Of a stretch of 64,000 nucleotides of DNA, positions 52,521 through 60,898 are shown one piece after another. Origin of the DNA: SZAS-79 sp964599095 (GTDB lineage Bacteria > Pseudomonadota > Gammaproteobacteria > Burkholderiales > SG8-39); the NCBI GenBank assembly GCA_964599095.1, contig CAZREB010000007.1, positions 1 to 64,000 of the forward strand. The letters are read 5' to 3'. Numbering within the stretch: position 1 is the first letter of the stretch; the number at the start of each line of letters is the position of its first letter. The notes beneath the pieces were generated by a model that did not search any database, had not been told where the DNA came from, and was given only the letters and a program-made list of their open reading frames with translations. The position numbers and the translations under genes are program-made.

Positions 52521-53129
52521 TCAGGCCGGCGGGGCAGGCGCGGCCGCCGGGTCGGCGCTGGCCACCCGGTAGGCTTCGAGCCGCGCGTGGAAGTCCGCCG
52601 AATCGCCGTAGGCGAGGAAGTGCTCGTAGCGCGAATGCGCGCCGAGCATCTTGCGCGCGTGCTTGATCGGGCAGAAATACTGCTCGGTGCGGCCGATGAT
52701 TTCGGTGGCGTAGGCGAGCAGGCCGTTGGCATAGGCGCAGTACTCGCAATGGAAGCGCTCGATGAAATTGAGGTAGCCGAGCTGGTGGCGGTCGAACACG
52801 ATGTAGTCGCCGCGTTTCACCTTGGCGATGCCGTAGATCGGGAAGCACGCCGCCTGGTAGAGCGTGACGAGGAGGTCGAGCATCGCCAGCGGCAGTGCCA
52901 TGCCGTAGATCACCGGCCCGGTCACCAGGTTCTGCGGCCGGTCGGTCGCCAGCCAGCGGAAGAAGCTGCGCTTGAGCTTCTCGTGCACCTGCCGCACCTC
53001 GCGCTCGAATTCGACGCGCTTGCCGCGGATCGTGAAGTGCACGCGCGCCTCGCGTTCATGCAAGGCGGTGCGCAGCTCGTCTTCGAGCGCGGTGATCTGG
53101 CCGAGCAGGTCGCGAATCCGGGTATCCAT
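52521..53129 (-). CDS. Conserved protein with a central hydrophobic segment, function unknown
   Basis: A 202-residue protein. The N-terminal third is charged and probably helical, a hydrophobic segment lies at about 68-100, and a cysteine pair occurs in HCEYCAYANG (near 128-137). I do not recognise a family with a known function. It is convergent with the oxidoreductase gene and lies 60 bp downstream of a universal stress protein gene on the same strand. Confidence 0.7.
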   Translation of the reverse strand: MDTRIRDLLGQITALEDELRTALHEREARVHFTIRGKRVEFEREVRQVHEKLKRSFFRWLATDRPQNLVTGPVIYGMALPLAMLDLLVTLYQAACFPIYGIAKVKRGDYIVFDRHQLGYLNFIERFHCEYCAYANGLLAYATEIIGRTEQYFCPIKHARKMLGAHSRYEHFLAYGDSADFHARLEAYRVASADPAAAPAPPA

Positions 53130-53189
53130 GGCTTCTCCGGGGACGGCGTCCCGGAACAGGAGCCCGCCCGCTTATGACATCGATCGGCG

Positions 53190-53651
53190 CTAGGCGGCGC
53201 TGCGCCCGTCCGGGGGGACGAGCAGGACAGGCACCGGGCTGTAGCGGACCACCAGGTCGGCGTCGCTGCCGAGGAGCGCGCGCTTGAACCCGCGCCGCCC
53301 GTGCGTGCCCATGACGATCACGTCGGCTTTCCATTGCACCGCCTTCTCGACGATGGCGTCTGCCACCCGCTGGCCGAAATTCTCGAGCAGCGCGTATTCG
53401 GGCGTGACCCCGGCTTTCTTCGCCGTGTCGACGATCGTCGCCAGCGTTTGCCGGCCGGATTCCATCAACGCCTCGATCAGCGGCGCGCTGCTCACGCCCA
53501 TGTCGGCTGCCGCGAACGCCGGGTATTCGTCCACGATGTGCAACAGCAGCAGCGCAGCGCCGGATTCCTTCGCCATCGCGATCGCCGCCTCCATCCCCTT
53601 GTTCGCAGTGTGGCTGCCGTCCACCGGGACCATGATTCGCTTGAAACTCAT
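53190..53651 (-). CDS. Universal stress protein, single domain
   Basis: A 153-residue UspA-type protein with the ATP motif G-x2-G-x9-GS near the end (GTHGRRGFKRALLGS). AAGGAGAAC precedes the ATG. It follows a small gene at 53951 by 12 bp on the same strand and may share its promoter. Confidence 0.92.
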   Translation of the reverse strand: MSFKRIMVPVDGSHTANKGMEAAIAMAKESGAALLLLHIVDEYPAFAAADMGVSSAPLIEALMESGRQTLATIVDTAKKAGVTPEYALLENFGQRVADAIVEKAVQWKADVIVMGTHGRRGFKRALLGSDADLVVRYSPVPVLLVPPDGRSAA

Positions 53652-53663
53652 CGTTGTTCTCCT

Positions 53664-53951
53664 TTAATCCAAACCGAGCATGCGCCCGATGTCCTGCAGG
53701 ATCATGCCGGCCCGCACGCCATCGGCCTGCAATTCGGTCGAGGCGCGCTCCACCTGGCCGTGGACCGAGCGCATGCCGGCCTCGACCGCCGGCGGATGGG
53801 CGTCGGCTTTTGCCAGCAGTGCCTTCAATTGCTCGACTTCGGCGCGCAACTGCGCGTGGCGGGTGCTGTCGGCCGGCAGGCCGGCGAGATCGGCCGAAAT
53901 CGCATCGACCAGGCGCCGGGCCGCGTCGATGTCGAAACCGGGCTTTTCCAT
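53664..53951 (-). CDS. Small helical protein, function unknown
   Basis: A 95-residue protein, hydrophilic and probably all-helical, with heptad-like spacing over about 28-52. AGGAAG is 7 nt before the chosen ATG. The box at 54039-54052 is 87 nt upstream, so it may be co-regulated with phaC on the other side. Confidence 0.65.
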   Translation of the reverse strand: MEKPGFDIDAARRLVDAISADLAGLPADSTRHAQLRAEVEQLKALLAKADAHPPAVEAGMRSVHGQVERASTELQADGVRAGMILQDIGRMLGLD

Positions 53952-54038
53952 GAGTTCGCTTCCTGAGAGTTGCATGCCCGCATTTTGCACGATTGCCGCC
54001 TGCGCCGGCGGCTTGCGCCGAACTTATCCGGGCCATCG

Positions 54039-54052
54039 TTGACGCAGGTCAA
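54039..54052. promoter_or_regulatory. FNR/DNR-type box upstream of phaC
   Basis: TTGACGCAGGTCAA, identical over all 14 bases to the box at 49372. It is 58 nt before phaC and 87 nt before the leftward small gene. The -10 in either direction is weak. Confidence 0.72.
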
Positions 54053-54110
54053 AATCGGCCGGACCCGCGCGGCCAGACTGTCAGCACCATGAATCGAAGG
54101 ACAGGCAGCC

Positions 54111-55934
54111 ATGGGGACCGATGATCGACCGGCACTGACAGGCAAGCCGCTCCCGGCGGTGGCCACGGCCCATGCGCCGGACCTGCCGGTCGACGCGGAC
54201 GAATCCGACAGCGCCTCGCTGATGGCGCTGGAGACCGACCGGTTGATACGCGCCCACCTGGCGCGGGCCACATTCGGGTTGTCGCCTTCTTCAGTCGGGC
54301 TGGCGCTGGCCGACTGGTGGATGCATCTCGCCAAGTCGCCCGGCAAGCAGGCCGACCTGCTGCGCAAGGCCGCGCGCAAGTGGATCCGCTACATGGCCTA
54401 CGTGGGCGCTGCATCCGGGGGGCGGGACTGCGAGGCGTGCATCGAGCCGCTGCCGCAGGACACCCGGTTCCGGGCCGCCGAATGGTCGCAGTGGCCCTTC
54501 AATGCGCTGTACCAGGGCTTCCTCCTCCAGCAGCAGTGGTGGCACAACGCGACTACCGGCGTGGCCGGCGTCTCGCCGCACTATGCGCACATAGTGAATT
54601 TCACCGTTCGCCAATTGCTCGACATCTGGTCGCCGTCGAACTTCCCATGGACGAATCCGGAGGTCCTGCGCGCAACGCGGGAGCAGGGCGGCCTGAATTT
54701 CATCAATGGCGCGGGGAACTTCGTCGACGATGCGCGGCGCGTGATGCTCGGCGCGCAGCCTTCCGGGGCCGAGGCCTTCAAGCCGGGCCGGAACGTCGCG
54801 ATCACGCCGGGCAAGGTCGTGATGCGCAACCACCTGGCCGAGCTGATCCAGTATTCGCCCTCCACGCCGGCGGTGCATCCCGAGCCGGTCTTCATCGTGC
54901 CGGCGTGGATCATGAAGTACTACATCCTCGACCTTTCACCGGCGAATTCGCTCGTGAAATACCTGGTCGATCGCGGGCACACGGTGTTCATCGTTTCGTG
55001 GCGCAATCCCGGGGCGGGCGACCGCGACCTGGCGATGGACGACTACCGGCGCATGGGCGTGATGGAGTCGCTGGATGCGATCGGGGCGATCTGCCCGGAC
55101 CGCAAGATCCATGCGGCCGGCTACTGCCTCGGCGGCACGCTCCTCGCGATTGCGGCGGCGGCGATGGCGCGCGACGGCGACCAGCGGCTGGCGACGATGA
55201 CTTTGCTGGCCGCCCAGGTCGATTTCGAGGAGGCCGGCGAGCTCACGCTGTTCATCGACGACAGCCAGGTGAGCCTGCTGGAGGACATGATGGCCACGCA
55301 GGGGTTCCTCGATACGCGCCAGATGGCCGGCGCGTTCCAGTTGCTGCGCTCGAACGACCTGTTCTGGTCGCGGCGCATCAAGGACTACCTGCTGGGGCAA
55401 CGCGCGACCATGACCGACCTGATGGCCTGGAACGCGGATGCGACCCGCATGCCCTATGCAATGCACAGCGAATACCTGCGCCGCCTGTTCCTGCACAACG
55501 ACCTGGCCGAGGGCCGCTACCCGGTCGACGGCAGGCCGGTCGCGCTGCAGGACATCGGATGGCCGATCTTCGCGGTCGGCACCGCGCGCGACCACGTCGC
55601 GCCGTGGCGCTCGGTCTACAAGATCGGCCTGCTCTCGGATGCCGAGGTGACCTTCCTGCTGACCGACGGCGGCCACAACGCCGGGATCGTCAGCGAGCCG
55701 GGCCATCGCGGCCGCGGCTACCAGGTGCAGACCAGCCCGCACGATGCGCCGCACGTCGGCCCGGACGAGTGGGTCGCGCATGCGCCGCGCAAGCCGGGTT
55801 CGTGGTGGGTGGAGTGGCAGTCCTGGCTGGCGGCGCATTCCGGGCCGCCGGGCGGCCTGCCGGCGATCGGCAATGCGCAGGCAGGGTTCGCGCCGCTCGA
55901 AGACGCGCCCGGCCTGTACGTCAACCAGCAATAG
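54111..55934 (+). CDS. phaC: Class I poly(3-hydroxyalkanoate) synthase
   Basis: A 607-residue alpha/beta-hydrolase-type polymerase. The lipase-like box is GYCLGG (337-342) with catalytic C339; the Asp is in RDHVAPW (near 497) and the His in GGHNAGIV (near 523). The N-terminal PhaC domain includes FNALYQGFLLQQQWW. It polymerises hydroxyacyl-CoA into PHA granules. The gene is followed by a phasin gene after 14 bp, while phaA and phaB are not in the window. An FNR-type box 58 nt upstream suggests PHA formation as an electron or carbon sink at low oxygen. Confidence 0.94.
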   Translation: MGTDDRPALTGKPLPAVATAHAPDLPVDADESDSASLMALETDRLIRAHLARATFGLSPSSVGLALADWWMHLAKSPGKQADLLRKAARKWIRYMAYVGAASGGRDCEACIEPLPQDTRFRAAEWSQWPFNALYQGFLLQQQWWHNATTGVAGVSPHYAHIVNFTVRQLLDIWSPSNFPWTNPEVLRATREQGGLNFINGAGNFVDDARRVMLGAQPSGAEAFKPGRNVAITPGKVVMRNHLAELIQYSPSTPAVHPEPVFIVPAWIMKYYILDLSPANSLVKYLVDRGHTVFIVSWRNPGAGDRDLAMDDYRRMGVMESLDAIGAICPDRKIHAAGYCLGGTLLAIAAAAMARDGDQRLATMTLLAAQVDFEEAGELTLFIDDSQVSLLEDMMATQGFLDTRQMAGAFQLLRSNDLFWSRRIKDYLLGQRATMTDLMAWNADATRMPYAMHSEYLRRLFLHNDLAEGRYPVDGRPVALQDIGWPIFAVGTARDHVAPWRSVYKIGLLSDAEVTFLLTDGGHNAGIVSEPGHRGRGYQVQTSPHDAPHVGPDEWVAHAPRKPGSWWVEWQSWLAAHSGPPGGLPAIGNAQAGFAPLEDAPGLYVNQQ

Positions 55935-55948
55935 GAACAGGAGATCTC

Positions 55949-56458
55949 ATGGACACCAAATCAAAAGCCGCGGCCGCGAGCCCGGCGGCGCAATTCGACC
56001 TCGCGTCGAAGGCGCTGGAAGCCTGGAAGCGCCAGTTCGACACCACGCTGCAGGTCATCGAGGCGATGACCGAAGGCGCAGCGAGGATGCGGGAAGGCCA
56101 GCTGCAGGCCGCGATCGACGCGCATGCGAATGCGGCCGCCGCGCAGCAGAGCGCCTCGAAGGCCGGCGACCCGGCGCAACTGCTGGGCGCCGAGACCCAA
56201 TGGGTCCAGCACAATATCGAGCAATCGGTGGAGTACTGGCGATCGCTCTTCGCCGCGGCCCTCGAAACGCAATCGAGCCTGCTCAAGTGCATGGCCGAGC
56301 ACCCGGCGATCAAGGCCGCGCCCGGCGCAGCGATCGATTTCGAAGCGCCGAAGAACGCGATGCTCGGCATGGTCGAGAAGGCGTGCAACCAGTGGCTCGA
56401 GGCAAGCAAGCAGGTCCTCACGCAGGTTGCAGCCGCAACCAAGCCGCCGGCCAAGTAG
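55949..56458 (+). CDS. Phasin family protein
   Basis: A 169-residue helical, alanine-rich protein with the phasin-type central region (AQFDLASKALEAWKRQFD, then AQLLGAETQWVQ). Phasins coat PHA granules and limit their size. AACAGGAGA lies before the ATG; it is cotranscribed with phaC. Confidence 0.87.
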   Translation: MDTKSKAAAASPAAQFDLASKALEAWKRQFDTTLQVIEAMTEGAARMREGQLQAAIDAHANAAAAQQSASKAGDPAQLLGAETQWVQHNIEQSVEYWRSLFAAALETQSSLLKCMAEHPAIKAAPGAAIDFEAPKNAMLGMVEKACNQWLEASKQVLTQVAAATKPPAK

Positions 56459-56467
56459 CCCGTCTCC

Positions 56468-56519
56468 CGCCGGCCGGACCGGCCGGCGGCGCCTGTTCGA
56501 CCGCTTTCGTTCAGCGGTC
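56468..56519. terminator. Two hairpins between convergent phasin and DUF883 genes
   Basis: CGCCGGCC (56468-56475) pairs with 56481-56488 over a 5-nt loop, and GACCGCT (56499-56505) pairs with AGCGGTC (56513-56519) over 7 nt. Neither has a clear T-run, so termination is likely but not certain. Confidence 0.5.
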
Positions 56520-56527
56520 GTCGTGCT

Positions 56528-56830
56528 TCAACGCCGGCCGACGAGGATCCCGACCAGGAGCGCGGCGCCCGCGGCGATGCCCATCGCGCTCCATGGGTTG
56601 GCGCGCACGTAGCTGTCGGCGGTCCCTGCCGCAGCCTTGGCGCGTTCTTCGAGCAAGGCTTCGGCATAAGCGAGGCGGGGCTTCAGGTCGGCCACGGCCT
56701 GCTGCATGCGCAGTCGAAGCGCAGCGGCCTTTTCGCCGGTCTGTCCGGCGGTTTCCCTCGCGAGGGCCTCGGCGTCTTCCAAGAGAACTTTCAGGTCGGC
56801 GACGAGTTTCTGTGTGCTGGCTTGTGTCAT
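56528..56830 (-). CDS. DUF883/ElaB-YqjD family membrane-anchored protein
   Basis: A 100-residue protein with a helical N-terminal part and a C-terminal helix (about 80-98) ending in GRR, the pattern of ElaB/YqjD, which tether ribosomes to the membrane in stationary phase in E. coli. AGGAGC precedes the ATG. The box at 56921-56934 is 90 nt upstream, with TGCTAT (minus strand, 56892-56897) at -10 spacing. Confidence 0.85.
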   Translation of the reverse strand: MTQASTQKLVADLKVLLEDAEALARETAGQTGEKAAALRLRMQQAVADLKPRLAYAEALLEERAKAAAGTADSYVRANPWSAMGIAAGAALLVGILVGRR

Positions 56831-56920
56831 GGTCTGCTCCTGGGTAGGTTGTTGCGTTGGGCGCCGGCTGGCGACGGATTCCCTATATTTCATAGCATGC
56901 GCCCGGCGCGCGCCGCCGTC

Positions 56921-56934
56921 TTGAGCAGGATCAA
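56921..56934. promoter_or_regulatory. FNR-like box upstream of the DUF883 gene
   Basis: TTGAGCAGGATCAA, one half-site perfect, the other with G at the fifth base. Position and -10 fit the leftward gene. Confidence 0.6.
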
Positions 56935-57023
56935 CAAAGGAAACAGGACAACCGGGAAAATGGGCTCGCCGGCATGCCCCTGCCCGTCCGACGCCATGGG
57001 TCACCGCTTCCGCCGCCGCCCGC

Positions 57024-57037
57024 ATGATCCAGATCAA
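57024..57037. promoter_or_regulatory. FNR-like box upstream of a universal stress protein gene
   Basis: ATGATCCAGATCAA, one perfect half-site and one with the first T changed. It is 64 nt before the start at 57102; TGAAAT (57059-57064) is at -10 spacing. Confidence 0.58.
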
Positions 57038-57101
57038 TACGATTCCGGCCGCAGAGTGTGAAATGATTACGCATTACCCAACAAAGAAGAGAGGAGTTGT
57101 C

Positions 57102-57539
57102 ATGTACAAGCACATCCTGGTTCCCACCGACGGCTCGCCGCTGGCGAGCAAGGCCGTCCAGTCCGCGATTGCATTCGCCGCCGAAGTCGGCGCCAAGGTC
57201 ACCGGCTTCTATGCGATCGAGGACATGAACATGCACCACGTGGGCGCGCACCTCACCAAGGACCTGATCGAGGAATTCGAGCGCCGCTCGAGATCGGCGG
57301 CCGAGGAGCACGCCTCCGAGCCGGCCAAGGCCGCCAAGGCCGCGGGCGTAGCGTACGACTGGAAGGTCAGCAAGGTGGTGCAGCCGCACGAAGGCATCAT
57401 CGAAGCGGCCAAGGAATGCGGCGCCGACATCATCTTCATGGCCTCGCATGGCCACCGCGGCCTCACCGGCATGATCGTGGGCAGCGTCACGCAGAAGGTG
57501 CTTACGCACTCCAAGATCCCGGTCCTCGTGTTCCGTTGA
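57102..57539 (+). CDS. Universal stress protein, single domain
   Basis: A 145-residue UspA-type protein with MYKHILVPTDGSPLA at the start and the G-x2-G-x9-GS motif near the end (ASHGHRGLTGMIVGS). The start at 57102 is chosen because GAGAGGAG precedes it and an upstream in-frame ATG (57063) would fall before the predicted transcript start. Confidence 0.92.
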   Translation: MYKHILVPTDGSPLASKAVQSAIAFAAEVGAKVTGFYAIEDMNMHHVGAHLTKDLIEEFERRSRSAAEEHASEPAKAAKAAGVAYDWKVSKVVQPHEGIIEAAKECGADIIFMASHGHRGLTGMIVGSVTQKVLTHSKIPVLVFR

Positions 57540-57570
57540 GCCGCCGCCGGGGGGCGTCCCCGGGGGTGCG

Positions 57571-58932
57571 ATGCAGCTGACATTCCTAGGGGCGACCGGC
57601 ACGGTCACCGGTTCGAAATACCTGCTGCGCAACCAGGGCAGGTCGGTGCTGGTCGACTGCGGGCTCTTCCAGGGCCTCAAGGCGCTGCGCCTGCGCAACT
57701 GGCAGCCGCCGCCGGTCAAGCCGGCGTCGCTCGAGGCCGTGGTGCTCACGCACGCGCACATCGACCACAGCGGCTACCTGCCGCTGCTCGTGCGCAGCGG
57801 CTTTCGCGGCCCGGTCTATTGCACCCGCGCGACGTTCGAGTTGTGCAAGCTGCTGCTGCCCGATTCGGGGCATTTGCAGGAAGAGCAGGCGCGCTACGCC
57901 AACCAGCACGGGTTCTCGCGCCACAAGCCGGCATTGCCGCTCTACACCGCGGACGACGCGCTGAAGTCCCTGCGCCAGTTCGTCCCGGTCGACTACGGCA
58001 AATCCCGGCGCGTCGAAGGCCTGGGTGCCTTCCGGTTGCTGCCGGCGGGGCACATTCTCGGGGCCGCGATCGTGGTTTTCGAGGGCGCGGGGCCGCGCAT
58101 TGCATTCTCCGGCGACCTGGGCCGCACGGACGACCCGGTCATGCGCCCGCCCTCGACGCTCACGGAGGCCGACTACCTCGTGGTCGAGTCGACCTACGGC
58201 AACCGGCTGCACCCGGCGGCGGATCCGGAGGCCGAACTGGCCGGCCACCTCGAGCGAGTCACCGCGGCCGGCGGAATCGTGGTGATCCCGGCCTTTGCCG
58301 TCGGGCGTGCACAGGTGCTGCTGCACCTGATCGCGCGCATCAAGGCCCGCGGCAAGCTGGCGGGCATCCCGGTCTACCTGAACAGCCCGATGGCGATCGA
58401 CGCGACGCGCACCTTCCGCCAGTTTCGCGCCGAGCATCGCCTGAGCGCGGACGAATGCCACGCGGCGTGTACCGTGGCCACCATGGTGAACACGCCGCAG
58501 GAGTCGATCGCGCTGAACGAGCGCAGGGAGCCGATGATCATCATCTCGGCCAGCGGCATGGCAACCGGCGGGCGGGTGCTCCACCACCTGGCGGCCTTTG
58601 CACCCGACCCGCGAAACATGATCCTGTTCACCGGGTTCCAGGCAGCCGGCACGCGCGGCGCGGCGCTCATGGCCGGCGCGAAGGAGGTCAAGATCCATGG
58701 CGCATACGTGCCGGTGCGGGCCGAAGTGGTGAACCTGGAATCGCTGTCGGCACACGCGGACTACGCCGGCATCCTGGCGTGGCTGCGCGGGTTCCGGCAT
58801 GCGCCGCGGCACACTTTCGTCACGCACGGGGAGCCCGCGGCCGCCGACGAGATGCGCCGCCGGATCGGCGAGACGTTCGGCTGGGACTGCTCGGTCCCCG
58901 ATTACCTGGAGACCGCAACGCTCAGGGCTTGA
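57571..58932 (+). CDS. MBL-fold beta-CASP RNA-processing-type hydrolase
   Basis: A 453-residue metallo-beta-lactamase of the beta-CASP group. Metal ligands H61, H63, D65 and H66 (THAHIDHSG), FSGDLGRTDDPV, ESTYGNR, SASGMATGGR, SAHADY and FVTHGEP are all present. The group includes CPSF-like RNA endonucleases and exonucleases. In many denitrifying betaproteobacteria a member stands among universal stress and PHA genes, as here. The RNA target is unknown. It follows the stress protein gene by 31 bp. Confidence 0.9.
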   Translation: MQLTFLGATGTVTGSKYLLRNQGRSVLVDCGLFQGLKALRLRNWQPPPVKPASLEAVVLTHAHIDHSGYLPLLVRSGFRGPVYCTRATFELCKLLLPDSGHLQEEQARYANQHGFSRHKPALPLYTADDALKSLRQFVPVDYGKSRRVEGLGAFRLLPAGHILGAAIVVFEGAGPRIAFSGDLGRTDDPVMRPPSTLTEADYLVVESTYGNRLHPAADPEAELAGHLERVTAAGGIVVIPAFAVGRAQVLLHLIARIKARGKLAGIPVYLNSPMAIDATRTFRQFRAEHRLSADECHAACTVATMVNTPQESIALNERREPMIIISASGMATGGRVLHHLAAFAPDPRNMILFTGFQAAGTRGAALMAGAKEVKIHGAYVPVRAEVVNLESLSAHADYAGILAWLRGFRHAPRHTFVTHGEPAAADEMRRRIGETFGWDCSVPDYLETATLRA

Positions 58933-58941
58933 ACCGCAGTT

Positions 58942-59718
58942 TCAGTGCCTTGTGCCCAGGAGCTTCTCGAGCCCGTCGATGTCGGCGATGCGCACGTGCT
59001 TCTGGTTCACTTCCATCAGCCCGTCGGACTGGAACTTGGAGAACAGGCGGCTGACGGTCTCGAGCTTGAGGCCGAGGTAGCTGCCGATCTCCTCGCGCGT
59101 CATGCGCAGGTGGAAGTCCGAAGACGACCAGCCGCGCCGGATGAAGCGCTTGGACAGGTTGAGCAGGAACACCGCCAGGCGCTCCTCCGCGCGCATGCTG
59201 CCCAGGAGCATCATCACGCCGTGGTCGCGCACGATCTCGCGCGACAGCACGCCGTGCAGGTGCCTCTGCAGGGACGGGATTTCGCGGCCGATCTCCTCGA
59301 CCATCGCGAACGGCAGCACGCAGACCTCGCAATCCTCGAGCGCCACGGAGTTCGACGAATGCTCGCCCGAGCCGATGCCTTCCAGGCCGAGCAATTCGCC
59401 GGGCATGTGAAAGCCGGTGACTTGCTCGCGGCCATCGCCGTGCAGCAGGGCGGTCTTGAAGAAGCCGACGCGGATCGCGTAGATCGCGTTGAACTTGTCG
59501 CCGGCGCGGAACAACGCCTCGCCGCGCTTCACCTTGCGCCTGGCATAAACCAGGTTCTCCATGCGCCGCATCTCGTCGGCCGACAGGCCCTCTGGCAGGC
59601 ACATCTCGCGCAGGTTGCAGCTGCCGCAGGTGACCTCGAACTTGCGCACGCCGGGCATGCAGGCGGCCTGCGGGCGGCCGGGTTTCCGGGTGCGGTCGAA
59701 TTGGACGACGGCTTGCAT
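58942..59718 (-). CDS. fnr: Oxygen-sensing FNR-type transcription regulator
   Basis: A 258-residue Crp/Fnr protein with the [4Fe-4S] cysteines C31, C34 and C40 (CGSCNLREMC) and C130 in the sensor domain, the same spacing at the N-terminus (x2, x5) as E. coli FNR. The winged helix contains EEIGSYLGLKLETVSRLFSKF with the E-x-x-S-R recognition pattern for TTGAT. It activates genes when O2 falls. AGGGAGAT lies before the ATG. It follows the receiver-only gene by 20 bp. Confidence 0.95.
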   Translation of the reverse strand: MQAVVQFDRTRKPGRPQAACMPGVRKFEVTCGSCNLREMCLPEGLSADEMRRMENLVYARRKVKRGEALFRAGDKFNAIYAIRVGFFKTALLHGDGREQVTGFHMPGELLGLEGIGSGEHSSNSVALEDCEVCVLPFAMVEEIGREIPSLQRHLHGVLSREIVRDHGVMMLLGSMRAEERLAVFLLNLSKRFIRRGWSSSDFHLRMTREEIGSYLGLKLETVSRLFSKFQSDGLMEVNQKHVRIADIDGLEKLLGTRH

Positions 59719-59738
59719 GGTGATCTCCCTGTGATCGC

Positions 59739-60140
59739 TCAATGGAAATGGCGGCCGGCGCGCGCGGCGATCGCATCGCGCACCAGCTCGAACTCGGTGG
59801 TCTTGTCGAAGAACCCGCGCGCCCCGAGGCTCGTGCACAGGCGGCGGTATTGCGGGTTGGCGAAATTGGTCAGCACGAACACGTCGACTTCCGGTGCCTG
59901 GGCCTGCAGCGCGCGCAGCACGTCGATGCCGCTGCCGCTTGCGAGGTTGAGGTCGAGCAGGACCGCATCCGGGCGCTGCGCGACGATTTCGCGCACCGCG
60001 GTGTCGGAACGGTCGGCGTAGCCCACCAGGTGCGTGCCTTCGACCGGCGCGAGCAGCGCGATCAGCCGCTCGCGGATCATCGGCGAGTCTTCGACGAGAT
60101 AGACGTCGAGGGGGCGGAGTTGGGATTGCGTCGAGCACAT
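59739..60140 (-). CDS. Receiver-only response regulator
   Basis: A 133-residue CheY-like receiver with no output domain. The acidic pair is E17/D18 in LVEDS, the phosphorylatable D63 is in LLDLNLASG, T91 in VLTNF, and the lysine in FFDKTTEF. It may act as a phosphate sink or on another protein. It lies between a NarL-type regulator gene and fnr, in the same direction. The ribosome binding site is weak. Confidence 0.85.
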   Translation of the reverse strand: MCSTQSQLRPLDVYLVEDSPMIRERLIALLAPVEGTHLVGYADRSDTAVREIVAQRPDAVLLDLNLASGSGIDVLRALQAQAPEVDVFVLTNFANPQYRRLCTSLGARGFFDKTTEFELVRDAIAARAGRHFH

Positions 60141-60210
60141 GCCTGCAGTCTGGACTCGCAGGCCGCGCGGCTCCATCGGAGGAGCCTGAAAAGGACGCTG
60201 GGAAAGCGCC

Positions 60211-60238
60211 GAAAAGGGGGTAGGAGATTTCCTACCCC
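60211..60238 (-). terminator. Hairpin after the NarL-type gene, possible terminator or operator
   Basis: A perfect 9-bp inverted repeat, GGGGTAGGA (60217-60225) and TCCTACCCC (60230-60238), loop of 4. On the minus strand it is followed by CTTTTC, a short T-run, so it may end the kinase-regulator transcript. Its position 77-98 bp before the receiver-only gene also allows an operator role. Confidence 0.55.
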
Positions 60239-60247
60239 GGGGCGAAG

Positions 60248-60898
60248 TCAGCCGCCGCCGGGGGCGTCCAGCAGCCGATTCTCCAGAGCGTAGCGCACCA
60301 GTTCGGCGGTGCTGGACATCTTCATTTTCTGCAGGATGTGGGTCTTGTGCGTGCTGACGGTCTTGACCGACAGGTGCAGCGCTTCGCCGATGCCGGTGAG
60401 CGAGGTGCCGGCGACCAGCATCCGGAAAACCTCGAATTCGCGGTCCGACAGGGTGCGATGGGGGAGATCGGCCTCCGCGCCGCCCATCGCCCCGATCGCG
60501 AGCTGCTCGGCGCCGGCCGGGCTGATGTAGATCCCGCCGGCGGCGATCTTGCGGATCGCGGCCACCAGTTGCGTCGAGGCGGTGTCCTTGGTGAGGTACC
60601 CGGAAGCGCCGGCCTTGTAGGCGCGCACCGCGTACTGCTGCTCGCCGTGCATCGACAGCACCAGGATCCGGGTCTTCGGCTTTTCGAGCTTGAGGCGCTT
60701 GATGAGGTCGATGCCCGACAGGCCCGGCATCGACATGTCGAGCACCACGAGGTCGAACTCGCCCTCGCGCACCCGGGCGAGCGCCTGGTCGCCGTCGACC
60801 GCCTCGCCGGTCACATCGAGATCCCCTGTCGCCGCCAGGATCTGCCTGAGCCCCTCGCGCACCAGCGTGTGGTCGTCGGCCAGCAGGATCCGGGTCAT
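60248..60898 (-). CDS. NarL/FixJ-type response regulator
   Basis: A 216-residue regulator: receiver domain with phosphorylatable D54 (LVVLDMSMPG), then a LuxR-type helix-turn-helix (about 150-210, LSDREFEVFRMLVAGTS and HLSVKTVSTHKTHI). It overlaps the histidine kinase gene by 4 bp (ATGA) and is clearly its partner. The start at MTRILLADDH removes a non-conserved N-terminal extension. Confidence 0.92.
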   Translation of the reverse strand: MTRILLADDHTLVREGLRQILAATGDLDVTGEAVDGDQALARVREGEFDLVVLDMSMPGLSGIDLIKRLKLEKPKTRILVLSMHGEQQYAVRAYKAGASGYLTKDTASTQLVAAIRKIAAGGIYISPAGAEQLAIGAMGGAEADLPHRTLSDREFEVFRMLVAGTSLTGIGEALHLSVKTVSTHKTHILQKMKMSSTAELVRYALENRLLDAPGGG

